Assembly: GCA_028278225.1 (NCBI GenBank)
Contig: JANQEU010000049.1
Location: forward strand, 1-64,000
Direction: 5' to 3'
From: Cyclobacteriaceae bacterium
GTDB lineage: Bacteria; Bacteroidota; Bacteroidia; Cytophagales; Cyclobacteriaceae
DNA: 64,000 bases
Position 1 is the stretch's first letter. Each line of letters starts with the position of its first letter. A program made the position numbers and the translations under genes. Shown piece after piece: positions 17,572-25,751 of this stretch. A model generated the notes under the pieces. The model searched no databases. It saw nothing but the letters and a program-made list of their open reading frames with translations, and was not told where the DNA came from.

Positions 17572-17981
17572 TCGAAGGACAGCGCCTTTATTTCATCCAC
17601 CCCGGTTCTGTTTTCATACTTATACTTATAGATGAAGTAAAATATGAAGTTATACCTGGAGATCGAATTGATCGACGAGTCCGAAGGAATATTGGTAGAT
17701 ACCATGTTTTCAGTAGTGATGGGTTCTTCCTGAACAGCCTCATCTTCCTTATTTGTATTTTCCTGGGATTTAGCTTTATCGGGATCTTCGTTACTCGTTT
17801 TTTCGGTGTTTGTTTCGCTCTTGTCACCGTTGCTTGATTTTCCGTCGGTATCACTTGAGGAAGCTAAAAGTGCCGCCGAAAAAAAAACCGCCAGAATGAA
17901 TGATATGGCAAGCTTCGCTTTCAGTTTTTGAATGGTTTACAATTGGGAACGGGAATTTAACGATTTGGTTAGCGATTTCAT
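17568..17981 (-). pseudogene. Small acidic exported protein, 5' end interrupted by an in-frame TAA
   Basis: On the minus strand a frame ends at 17568 with a typical exported protein. A basic 'IQKLKAKL', a hydrophobic 'AISFILAVFFSAALLA' and a long polar Ser/Asp/Glu/Lys-rich tail ('KSETNTEKTSNEDPDKA') lead to a hydrophobic/aromatic end ('NFIFYFIYKYKYE'). No ATG, GTG or TTG starts it. In the same frame an ATG at 17979-17981 gives 'MKSLTKSLNSRSQL', then TAA (17937-17939), then 'TIQKLK'. So either the gene has a nonsense mutation, or it starts at the ATT at 17931-17933. Its stop overlaps the hisA-like stop from the opposite strand. A 9-A run inside the signal region could also hide an indel. Confidence 0.55.
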
Positions 17982-18122
17982 AAAAAATCGATCCTTTTAA
18001 CCGGGAATTGTTAAATTATTATGACTATTCCAAGATGCAGTATAACCAATAAAAGCCCAAAGTATTTTGCCTGATCATTGCCGCAAATTCATAAGAAATT
18101 GATGTTCGCTCTACGCAAATCA

Positions 18123-18153
18123 TTGTCACTTATAAATCAATCATTTACATTTG
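18123..18153 (+). promoter_or_regulatory. Promoter of tRNA-His (Bacteroidota type)
   Basis: TACATTTG (18146-18153) fits the TAnnTTTG -7 box of Bacteroidota sigma-A, with TTG at 18123-18125, 20 bp upstream, as the -33 element. It is placed 16 bases before the tRNA. Confidence 0.5.
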
Positions 18154-18169
18154 CAGTCCTTTTCAAATG

Positions 18170-18243
18170 GTGGTTGTAGTTCAGCTGGTTAGAACGCCTG
18201 ATTGTGGTTCAGGAGGTCGTGGGTTCGAATCCCATCTTCCACC
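18170..18243 (+). tRNA. tRNA-His (GTG anticodon)
   Basis: The cloverleaf is readable. A genomically encoded G-1 is at 18169; the D arm is GTTC/GAAC; the anticodon arm CCTGA-TTGTGGT-TCAGG has GTG; the T arm GTGGG-TTCGAAT-CCCAT follows; the discriminator is C73 and CCA is not encoded. The acceptor arm GTGGTTG / CTTCCAC has two adjacent U-U mismatches at pairs 5:68 and 6:67. The last 18 bases recur at 18384-18401. Confidence 0.9.
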
Positions 18244-18253
18244 CAAAACAGCG

Positions 18254-18280
18254 ATCCCTGCGGTAAGCAGGGATTTTTTA
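18254..18280 (+). terminator. Rho-independent terminator after tRNA-His
   Basis: ATCCCTGC-GGTAA-GCAGGGAT is a perfect 8-bp stem followed by TTTTTA. Confidence 0.85.
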
Positions 18281-18347
18281 TTTCGGGCTGCCAGGAAGCC
18301 TGGCTTCGGAGGCAGTCAGAAGGAAAAATCATTCGTCAGAATGGATC

Positions 18348-18400
18348 GGTGGTTTGGAACACCCCTCCAGGATCAACGTAGTTAATCCCATCTTCCACCC
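18348..18400 (+). pseudogene. Decayed second tRNA-His copy / tRNA 3'-end duplication
   Basis: The segment starts GGTGGTT like tRNA-His, keeps GAAC-CC and CAGGA pieces in order, and ends with AATCCCATCTTCCACCC, identical to the 3' end of the intact gene 156 bp upstream. D-loop and anticodon bases are missing. It is either a degraded tandem tRNA or an attachment-site duplication left by an integrating element. It marks the left edge of the accessory block. Confidence 0.6.
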
Positions 18401-18419
18401 ACTTGATAATCAAATAGAT

Positions 18420-18450
18420 AAGGCTAGTTCACGAGAGTTAGCCTTTTCTT
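18420..18450 (+). terminator. Terminator after the tRNA-His remnant
   Basis: AAGGCTA / TAGCCTT stem with a 12-nt loop, followed by TTCTTATTTT. Confidence 0.6.
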
Positions 18451-18627
18451 ATTTTATATAGTATTCTATGTAGTTTGGCTGTTTAAGTATCTAAAATCCA
18501 ACCTAATATTGACCGATTCTCTGTAGTATATTAACATTGGTCAATGGTCCATTGAATCCATATTCTCATTGAATTAACATAGGACCAGTCCATCTATGCA
18601 ATTCTTGATGCCTTGGAAGTTTGCTTT

Positions 18628-19689
18628 TCAACCAGTATTACCCAATACTCTCAATTTTGGCCTACTCGACGGCATGAATCTATTGTCAAACTCTGATGGA
18701 TTTAAATGAATAACCTTTGCTAATTCCTGGTTTGAATATCCTAGTTCGTTCAAATGAAGTTTAATTACCTCGTCTATGATAAAGGGTCTTTCTTCTGGAA
18801 GAGGAATTGGTTCACTTTTAGTCATTCCTCGTTTAGAAAAGTTGATCATTAAATTCCTGTATTGTCGTTCGTCAATCGCTTTTAATTGTCTAGCTCTATA
18901 GACCAGAGATTTCATTGATACTTTCCAATATCTTTTTAATTCTCCTAGTTTTTGAAAATTCAAATGCCTCAATGAATTAATTATTTCTTTTTTTGGAAGT
19001 AGAAACTCCGAAGCAAATCGGTTGGCTTCATCTTCTACTGCCTCACTAATCATTGGAATATCAAAATGCATCAGCATATGACCTAGTTCGTGCGCTAGAG
19101 AAAACCTCTGTCTATCATTAGGCTTGCGTTCATTCAGGAAAATGATATGATTCCCTTTGTCACTAACGGTTGAGATACCATCGATTTTCTCGCTAAATAG
19201 ATCTGTTTTAGCTACGATTATCCCATTGGTTTCTAATAGATTGACCAAGTGAGGTAAAGGACCTTTAGGAACATGGAGTATGTGACGAACAATTCCGGCA
19301 ATTTCCTCCGGAGTCTTGCTTCCAGGATCGATCGCAGGAAGCTTAAAATCGGGGAGTTCAACTGCTTCGGTCAAAGAATCAACGTTCTGTCGAAAAACTT
19401 TTACTATTGATTCAATTTGCATCATTACTTTTTGAGCTATTGAAATCCTCTTCCGGTAGTAGTAATGACTTACAGGTGCTGCTGGGGTCTTTTGAAAGAA
19501 AAATTTCTTCGGGTAATCAAGATTCAACGATAGCTTGTGGAAAACATCATCAGGTAGTCCTTGTTCACCTTTTTCAGCCTTAGATAACTTACCCTGTGAT
19601 ATACCAATTTTTTTCGCTAATTCTGATTGGGACAATCCTCTGCTTTCCCTCGCCAGAATAAGCATGTCGGGGTTGATTAGTTCAAGCAT
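18628..19689 (-). CDS. XRE HTH + ImmA/IrrE zinc peptidase (antitoxin-like)
   Basis: A 353-residue protein. An XRE helix-turn-helix (about 8-62, 'SRGLSQSELAKKIGISQGKL') is followed by a linker with 'SHYYYRKR' and an ImmA/IrrE (COG2856) peptidase domain with 'RFSLAHELGHMLMHF' (HExxH) and 'EDEANRFASEFLLPK' supplying the third zinc ligand. Proteins with this layout act as antitoxins or phage-type regulators that cleave repressors. It starts five bases after the stop of a small partner gene, which points to a two-gene toxin-antitoxin unit of the kind described as RosmerTA-like; that assignment is inference. Confidence 0.85.
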   Translation of the reverse strand: MLELINPDMLILARESRGLSQSELAKKIGISQGKLSKAEKGEQGLPDDVFHKLSLNLDYPKKFFFQKTPAAPVSHYYYRKRISIAQKVMMQIESIVKVFRQNVDSLTEAVELPDFKLPAIDPGSKTPEEIAGIVRHILHVPKGPLPHLVNLLETNGIIVAKTDLFSEKIDGISTVSDKGNHIIFLNERKPNDRQRFSLAHELGHMLMHFDIPMISEAVEDEANRFASEFLLPKKEIINSLRHLNFQKLGELKRYWKVSMKSLVYRARQLKAIDERQYRNLMINFSKRGMTKSEPIPLPEERPFIIDEVIKLHLNELGYSNQELAKVIHLNPSEFDNRFMPSSRPKLRVLGNTG

Positions 19690-19694
19690 GTTTG

Positions 19695-20279
19695 TTATGC
19701 TCCTTTTTGCACGTCTTTTCTAATTTGAATACTCGGTTTAGAAATTTCGGGCTCAACTAACTCTAGAATTTCATAAGATATAAATTCTGATATATCATAA
19801 GTGTAAGTAATATTATTTGGTGAAGAGAAATATTGAAACTCAAGCTTAGTGATTGAGCTCCAAAATTCATCGAGATGATAAGCAACAAAAAGAACATGCT
19901 TACCAAGTTCTTGGTTCTTTATTATGTCATCTTGATTGGTTTTTACATTCGAGACTGGTGATTTTTTGAAAAACAAAATATATTTTTCATCCAGAATGGC
20001 AAAACTTCTTCTTGTGTTTGTCAAATTGGAATAATAACGGAATCTATCACTCTGACAATTCTCTTTTATTTGATCAACGACAAGATTGTTTAGTATGTTA
20101 GATCTGGTGGTAAAATCGAGTTTTGTTATTGTTGAAACTGGAAAATTCGAAAATTCAAGAAATGCGTTCGAAATAGATCTTCCAATAGACTTGAATATTT
20201 CATTATTTTCAATCGATTCAAAATTATCAGGATCAAAACTCCCCTTAAACTCAAATAATTGTAGCTGCTCTATTCTCAT
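19695..20279 (-). CDS. Unknown partner of the XRE-peptidase (toxin candidate)
   Basis: A 194-residue soluble protein without a signal sequence or a domain I recognise. It starts 'MRIEQLQLFEFKGSF', contains 'TTRSNILNNLVVDQIKEN', and ends in a basic tail. It is AT-rich like the rest of the block. It is immediately upstream of and tightly coupled to the XRE-peptidase gene, the position in which a toxin is usually found for this type of pair. Function is not demonstrated by sequence. Confidence 0.7.
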   Translation of the reverse strand: MRIEQLQLFEFKGSFDPDNFESIENNEIFKSIGRSISNAFLEFSNFPVSTITKLDFTTRSNILNNLVVDQIKENCQSDRFRYYSNLTNTRRSFAILDEKYILFFKKSPVSNVKTNQDDIIKNQELGKHVLFVAYHLDEFWSSITKLEFQYFSSPNNITYTYDISEFISYEILELVEPEISKPSIQIRKDVQKGA

Positions 20280-20413
20280 TGCCTAAGCTCTTTTTATCTT
20301 AAAAACGACTGGGTAACAAATGTAGTAAAATTATTCCAATATTAATATATTATTATTCCATATCCATTCCTGAAAGAATGATGACAAAGAAATTGGTCTA
20401 AGTGGATGACTTG

Positions 20414-21517
20414 TTAATATCGCTTGGTACAGCAGAAATATTTGTTGGGGGAATAGCACCAATGTGGTCTTGGGAACTCATCTTCGGGGGTAAATGAAAC
20501 TCCAAAATCAATCTCAGTCTGGTAAGAAAGAAGGTTTTTGTTTTGAACAACTTCAAATGATTCCTTAAAATTGAAAAAATCACCAAATAATGCATCACAA
20601 TAATGACACCCAAATGATAAATATTCCATTCTTTCAGTCCTACTGAATCGAGGCTTTATATCGCCGATTATTAAATGTTTACCTTCTTCTGTATTTTGAA
20701 AATCTCGAACAGCTTTGATGACCGCGGGATGTTTCCCAATATGATTTTCCCATAGACCTTCATCAACATGCAGTTCTTCACCGCACTTCGTGACTAATCC
20801 ATGTGTGAGATGATATCCATGTTGAACTTGGTCACATAACCAACATTTTTTTTCATAAAAGCGAATTTCGACAAGCTGTTTTATCATCGTTGAATATCGG
20901 TGACAATACTTAACATGACCTTTAAACAGAGCATTGGTAAAATCGAATAAAGCTAGGTTATGTACACCGATTTTAACCTTCAATTCTCCATCATTGTCTT
21001 CAAAGATTTCGAAGATTGGTAATTCTCTACCTGGTTTCTCACCTCCATACCATCCTGTAAGTTCTTTAGGAATTTTTCGCATGAACCAACACGTCATCAC
21101 ACCACTATCTTTGTATCTTTCTTGACGTCTATGTGTTTCTGAAGCTGTTTGTCTGCTCCATTGAACCTCGAAAGCAATTTCTCTTTTACCGTTAGTTGCG
21201 TAGACATCAGCTATCCAATCATCTTGAACATATTCAGGAATAGCAGTCCATTTGTTGTTTGCACAGGCTCTAATTATTTCGGACTTTGCCGTTAAATGTT
21301 GGATGCTTTCAGGTTTATAATTGCAACCGTCTGTTGCTTTATGATAAAAATGATTGAGCCCAAGTTTCGATGTTCGCATGTGGCCTTCTCTGCCACAACA
21401 TGGCAAAATAATTTTCTCAACTGAAGCCTTGATTGATTTTCTGAGTTCTGTCCATTCATCTTTTGTGAACTCAGTAGAAATTACCTCCTTGTTATCAATG
21501 ATCGCTCGAAGTGGCAT
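20414..21517 (-). CDS. CoiA-like nuclease family protein
   Basis: A 367-residue protein. The N-terminus has a zinc-like motif 'LPCCGREGHMRTS' followed by 'LNHFYHK'. The centre (about 95-170) has the order of a PD-(D/E)xK nuclease in the CoiA family: 'HLTAKSEIIRACANN', 'DWIADVYA' (Asp), then 'IAFEVQWS' (E-x-Q) and 'RRQERYKDSGVMTCWFMR'. A second Cys-rich part follows ('CWLCDQV', 'GCHYCDALF', 'KYFCC'). CoiA of naturally competent bacteria helps process imported DNA; CoiA-like proteins in defence islands are of unknown role. No competence genes are nearby, so a defence role is the better guess. Confidence 0.72.
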   Translation of the reverse strand: MPLRAIIDNKEVISTEFTKDEWTELRKSIKASVEKIILPCCGREGHMRTSKLGLNHFYHKATDGCNYKPESIQHLTAKSEIIRACANNKWTAIPEYVQDDWIADVYATNGKREIAFEVQWSRQTASETHRRQERYKDSGVMTCWFMRKIPKELTGWYGGEKPGRELPIFEIFEDNDGELKVKIGVHNLALFDFTNALFKGHVKYCHRYSTMIKQLVEIRFYEKKCWLCDQVQHGYHLTHGLVTKCGEELHVDEGLWENHIGKHPAVIKAVRDFQNTEEGKHLIIGDIKPRFSRTERMEYLSFGCHYCDALFGDFFNFKESFEVVQNKNLLSYQTEIDFGVSFTPEDEFPRPHWCYSPNKYFCCTKRY

Positions 21518-21946
21518 TACGAAAAAGTTCTTTCTTAAAGTTAAACTGTTCGAAAACTTGTTAAGATGACATTTGAGGAAAATGGCTTACTTCAACGTGA
21601 TTCCGATCTTGTAACCTTTCAACGAGTGATTCAAACTAGCCGGATATTTGAATAACCTCCCAGGATTCGGTGTCAGTGATTCAAATTTCACCCATTTCCT
21701 TACGTTCTCCACTGAGTTCGTGAAGCTTCCAGTATAATTTGGTTGTAGGAATCCTTAAACTGGTTTTAGGTGAATACATGTTTGTTGTTTTAGGTTAATT
21801 GAGTTAAGGCTCCTAATGCTCACTTAATTAATTGGGATAGGTTTTGCTAGCCGGGATCAAGTGTGATAGCTCGAACTATTAGAGTCATATATTCCAATGT
21901 CAAGCCAAAATGAGTAATGGCCCCGGTGACTTATGTTTTATTCTCA
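21518..21946. other. Intergenic region without a gene (429 bp)
   Basis: No open frame of useful length on either strand. A minus-strand frame around 21650-21745 reads protein-like but is broken by stops, so decayed coding DNA is possible. Nothing else is recognised. Confidence 0.5.
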
Positions 21947-22486
21947 TTACTCCCAATATGATTTCAGTCTAGGTAAAACTTTATTTGGTTTAAAAACAAC
22001 AAAATCTCTATCGTATGGGCTTTTGATTTTCACCGGCTCATCCTGATTTTGATTATCGTAAGATTCCATTTCAAACATTGTCACTAGGTTATCAGATTTG
22101 CGTTGAACGAAATCAACTAGATCTGAAAGAAAACGATCGATTCGGCCGTAGTTATCTCTTGCCTTTTCAAGAGGGATTAGCCATCTCATCGAATCTTTAT
22201 TTAATTCTTCCGGATGGGTATCTGTAATCAACAATGCTGGCAGTTCGTTTTTCAGATCCTTATAACATTTACCCAGATATTTTTCAACAACTTCTCCGTG
22301 AAATCCAAACTCTAGCCCTCCGACGATAATGTTTTGAGGGCCAATTTCTAAAGCCAACTTATCAAAGTTTTTGTTAACCAATTCTTGAAGACCTCCTTCC
22401 CAAACTTCGTCACCAATGGAAAAGATGTAGAAGCTAACGTCTGTCTCTAATGGTAGACTTAAAAGACTGGATAATTTGTATCCCAT
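21947..22486 (-). CDS. Unknown protein paired with a membrane coiled-coil protein
   Basis: A 179-residue soluble protein; no family recognised. Hydrophobic strands alternate with helices ('VSFYIFSIGDEVW', 'NIIVGGLEFGFHG', 'LPALLITDTHPEEL'), which suggests an alpha/beta Rossmann-like fold. The second half is polar and ends in 'RLKSYWE'. It lies 40 bases after the membrane protein gene on the same strand, so the two probably form an operon. In an accessory block such a sensor/effector pair could be a defence system, but that is inference. Confidence 0.65.
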   Translation of the reverse strand: MGYKLSSLLSLPLETDVSFYIFSIGDEVWEGGLQELVNKNFDKLALEIGPQNIIVGGLEFGFHGEVVEKYLGKCYKDLKNELPALLITDTHPEELNKDSMRWLIPLEKARDNYGRIDRFLSDLVDFVQRKSDNLVTMFEMESYDNQNQDEPVKIKSPYDRDFVVFKPNKVLPRLKSYWE

Positions 22487-22526
22487 ATTCTTTGAAATGT
22501 ATTTATTATATCAAACATAACCGTCA

Positions 22527-23600
22527 TCATTTGATTTTCTTGATTTGTTCAATTACGTTTCTAACTTCTGACAATTGATTTTCAAATTCACTCTTTATAA
22601 TACCTATTGATTCATGAATATTCTCTTTCTCCATTCGAAGACTTTGGATATCACGAAGTGCGCTTGAAGTTGCTTCCAGGAGGTTCTGAATTTGTCCTTC
22701 AGTCCGTCTATGGGAAATGATTTCGATCAATGGCAGGAACAAACTTTTCTCCAATTGAAATATGTCTTCCGGATCTTTGTTTTGCATTTGGGGAGCAATC
22801 AGCTTGTCGAAAATCAGTGACCCCATTGTTCGATACACTTCATCCTTATTCATTGGGTCATCATTATACTTTTTTTCGAGATAGACGCTATACTCATTGA
22901 ACGACTTCTTGAGTTGAAACATGTTCTCATTTAATGAATTAGTACGACTTTCAATTACTTTGATATAATCATCGTATTTGAGATGGAGTAGGGTCGAATA
23001 ATGTTCTAAGCTTAGAATAATTCCATTGATGTTATTAGTTAGGCTTATTCCTTCTTGATAAGTCATTCCACTTACTTTTTCTAAAGCCTCTAAAAACTGA
23101 CCTTTATCTAATGACTTGAATGAATCTCCCCTAAGTACAGAATGCACGCCCATATCGGGAATTGTGTGCTTTTCCTCCAAAACTTCCCTTTGGAAATCTG
23201 TGATATCCGAGATTTGTTTAATTAAAGGATTTTCAAGAATACGAATTTCTGAAGTCCATCTTCTAAGACAAGAGTTAAGTTGTCTCCTTTTGTTTAAGTA
23301 GTCTATCAAGCGGTTAACTGCAATTCCAAGAAGAAGCGTTATAATTGGAAATATGTATGTGAAATAATCAGGCTGGGAATCAGCTTCCCCGTTGACAAGA
23401 ACGACTTTTATATTTTCGTTAACGGCTAAAGTTGAATCACTTTGGCTAATTATTACGGTATCTGATACTAAAGTTGTTGAAACAGACGAACTATCATATA
23501 TATCCCGCCTTTCAACTGCAGGAGATTTTGTAGAATCCACTAGGTCTACTTTAATCAGAAATATTGATATAAGAAGAAGGAAATTCAAGAGTATCCCCAA
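22527..23600 (-). CDS. Membrane-anchored coiled-coil protein, unknown
   Basis: A 357-residue protein. A first hydrophobic segment at 2-20 (signal or helix) is followed by a Ser/Val-rich extracytoplasmic stretch and a second helix at about 80-97 ('FTYIFPIITLLLGIAV'). The cytoplasmic part of about 255 residues is rich in heptads, ending 'SEFENQLSEVRNVIEQIKKIK'. No catalytic motif is visible. It is the first gene of a two-gene unit with the 179-residue protein. It resembles in outline membrane effectors or sensors of antiphage systems, without sequence proof. Confidence 0.65.
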   Translation of the reverse strand: MGILLNFLLLISIFLIKVDLVDSTKSPAVERRDIYDSSSVSTTLVSDTVIISQSDSTLAVNENIKVVLVNGEADSQPDYFTYIFPIITLLLGIAVNRLIDYLNKRRQLNSCLRRWTSEIRILENPLIKQISDITDFQREVLEEKHTIPDMGVHSVLRGDSFKSLDKGQFLEALEKVSGMTYQEGISLTNNINGIILSLEHYSTLLHLKYDDYIKVIESRTNSLNENMFQLKKSFNEYSVYLEKKYNDDPMNKDEVYRTMGSLIFDKLIAPQMQNKDPEDIFQLEKSLFLPLIEIISHRRTEGQIQNLLEATSSALRDIQSLRMEKENIHESIGIIKSEFENQLSEVRNVIEQIKKIK

Positions 23601-23928
23601 TTAGCGTACTGTCCTCAGCTATTGGGTACCCCGTAAGCTGATTAAGCTCCTATAAAGATAGCAACCCTTCCAGTAGTTTCATTGCACATCTCTGAGCTAT
23701 CCAATTCATAATATAGATCAGATTTGAAAACCTCTGAATATATCATCCAATTCCTAGATAATTATACTTATTGGATAAGCTTCTAACTTGCCCTCCTTCC
23801 ATCGTTTATACGGATTGTGACCCTGAAGTTTGTTATTGAAAATTAATTTTGTAATCGTACGTTTTGCAAATCGCCTTAATTAATACTATAATGTTAGTTA
23901 AATTTGTATTCAGGTATTAAGTAATATA
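23601..23928. other. AT-rich divergent intergenic region (328 bp)
   Basis: Separates the minus-strand membrane gene from hipBA. No gene is seen. HipB operators would be expected just before 23929; I could not find a clear pair of palindromes. Confidence 0.4.
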
Positions 23929-24237
23929 ATGATATCACTTATAAGCACCGCAAGAGCCCAGGAAATGCTTGCAAAAAGCATTCGGGAATTGCGACTGTCC
24001 AAAGGTCTTACGCAAGCCGGGCTTGCTGAACGCTCGGGAGTGAGCCTTCCAACCTTACGTAAGTTCGAACAAAAGGGGCGGATTTCGCTTGAATCCTTTC
24101 TAAAGATTGCCATGGTTCTGGATCGTCTTGAGCGTTTGATCAAGGCACTTGAACCATCAGGTAAAGAGTACACGTCCATCCAGGATGTCCTCAGAGATGA
24201 ACGCACTAAAAAACCTCAAAGAGGCTGGCGGACATGA
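23929..24237 (+). CDS. hipB: HipB-like XRE antitoxin
   Basis: A 102-residue XRE regulator. The HTH lies at about residues 16-70 with 'SKGLTQAGLAERSGVSLPTLRKFE' (quoted in spirit: Q-A-G-L-A-E-R-S-G-V-S core) and a basic tail 'RTKKPQRGWRT'. In HipBA systems it binds HipA, neutralises it and represses the operon. Its TGA overlaps the HipA ATG by four bases. It is less AT-rich than the genes to its left, so HipBA may be an independent acquisition. Confidence 0.85.
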   Translation: MISLISTARAQEMLAKSIRELRLSKGLTQAGLAERSGVSLPTLRKFEQKGRISLESFLKIAMVLDRLERLIKALEPSGKEYTSIQDVLRDERTKKPQRGWRT

Positions 24238-25478
24238 GTAATTATATTTCTTTAGATCGGATCAAAGTCGGACTGAATTTCGAGGGTGACATTATTCCGG
24301 TCGGTCAACTCGCCAGCCGGAACGGAATGATCTATTTTGAATATGATCCTGCTTTTCTAAATAGAGGTCTCCATATCTCGCCTTTCAGGCTGCCATTAGA
24401 ACCTGGTTTAAACTCCTTTGATCCGTTTTTGTTTGAGGGTTTACCCGGTGTTTTCAATGATAGCCTTCCGGATGGTTGGGGTCGCTTGTTACTGGATCGG
24501 CATCTCAGAAGCAGAAACCTTCTCCCTGCAGAATTCTCCCCTTTGGATCGTCTGGCCTATATCGGATCAACAGGGCTTGGCAGCCTTACCTATGAGCCTG
24601 ACCATAGCAGCGAATTAGAAAAAGAAGATCTAAGTTTAGACAAACTGGCAGAACAAACCCAGGCTGTTCTCGAAGGCGGGGCGGAAGAAGTACTACAGGA
24701 ACTACTGGACCTTAACGGTTCATCGGCGGGGGCCAGACCAAAGGCCCTGATCGGGATCGATCCTTCTTCAAGCAAGATCATTCATGGACGAAACGACCTG
24801 CCCCAGGGGTTCGAACACTGGATCGTGAAATTTGCCAATAGCCATGACGGGCCAGATGCGGGAGCCATAGAATATGTCTATTCAATCATGGCCACTGAAG
24901 CCGGAATTGAAATGGCAAATTCCAGACTATTTCCGGCAGAAAAATGCGAGGGTTATTTCGCTACGAAACGTTTTGATCGCACAGGCCTGAACAGGCTTCA
25001 TATGCACACCGCCAGCGGACTGCTTCATTCGGATTTCAGAAATCCCTCGTTGGATTACGAGAATCTTCTTACGCTCACCGAAGTACTAACCAAAGATGTA
25101 CGGGAGGTGGAGAAGATGTTTCGTTTAGCCGTGTTTAATGTACTGTCTCATAATCGTGATGATCATGGAAAAAACTTTTCTTTCCTTATGGATCAGGACG
25201 GAAATTGGTGCCTTTCTCCAGCCTATGATTTAACCTTCTCATCAGGCCCACGCAGAGAGCAAAGCACGATGGTTTTAGGTGAGGGACAAAACCCTGGAAT
25301 CTCGCAACTCACTGCTCTTGGTCGTGAGGCTAAAATCAATGAAGCACGCATCAAAGAAATCATTGAGCAAGCCGGTAGCGCCCTCAGCAAATGGTCTGAT
25401 CTTGCCAGGAAACATGGTGTAAGAGCTTCAAATATCAAATTGATTGAAGAACGGCTATCTTCCATCTTGAAGAATTAA
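24234..25478 (+). CDS. hipA: HipA-family serine/threonine kinase toxin
   Basis: A 414-residue toxin kinase. The N-terminal domain has 'LPGVFNDSLPDGWGRLLLDR', the hallmark of HipA. The kinase core has 'IVKFANS' for the phosphate-binding lysine region, 'CEGYFATKRFDR', the catalytic loop 'NVLSHNRDDHGKNF' and the metal-binding 'LSPAYDLTFS'. It is full length with all motifs intact, so it is probably active. HipA proteins phosphorylate aminoacyl-tRNA synthetases and cause growth arrest; the target of this member is unknown. Confidence 0.9.
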   Translation: MSNYISLDRIKVGLNFEGDIIPVGQLASRNGMIYFEYDPAFLNRGLHISPFRLPLEPGLNSFDPFLFEGLPGVFNDSLPDGWGRLLLDRHLRSRNLLPAEFSPLDRLAYIGSTGLGSLTYEPDHSSELEKEDLSLDKLAEQTQAVLEGGAEEVLQELLDLNGSSAGARPKALIGIDPSSSKIIHGRNDLPQGFEHWIVKFANSHDGPDAGAIEYVYSIMATEAGIEMANSRLFPAEKCEGYFATKRFDRTGLNRLHMHTASGLLHSDFRNPSLDYENLLTLTEVLTKDVREVEKMFRLAVFNVLSHNRDDHGKNFSFLMDQDGNWCLSPAYDLTFSSGPRREQSTMVLGEGQNPGISQLTALGREAKINEARIKEIIEQAGSALSKWSDLARKHGVRASNIKLIEERLSSILKN

Positions 25479-25526
25479 CCCATCTGAATTAAGAATGTCC
25501 TGACTATGCTTTGATGCATGCGCTTC

Positions 25527-25557
25527 GGTGCATTAAAGGGTCATGCACCTGTTTTTT
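25527..25557 (+). terminator. Terminator after hipBA
   Basis: GGTGCAT / ATGCACC 7-bp stem with a 9-nt loop followed by TG and six T. Confidence 0.75.
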
Positions 25558-25751
25558 ACAACGGTGAAGTATGGAAAGCTTCCCTGATATTCGCTCAGTT
25601 AGAAGTGGATATTTGATTAACTGACCTCAAGGTTGGCCTCCTCCCATTTATCCGAAACGGCAGTGTAGAAAATTCGGACTCTTAATAATTTCCGATTTAG
25701 GTGACATTATTCTTTTTTGTAAATTCCGATTATCTTGAAAAAATTCATTCA

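Noticed and set aside
17588-17854. An 88-codon frame on the minus strand
   Set aside because: It is the shifted shadow of the acidic exported protein frame, which has clear signal-peptide character.
18167-18385. A 72-codon open frame covering the tRNA-His region
   Set aside because: It reads through the tRNA and its terminator; the cloverleaf explains the sequence.
23601-23928. HipB operator palindromes
   Set aside because: Several short AT palindromes are present but none stands out from the AT-rich background.
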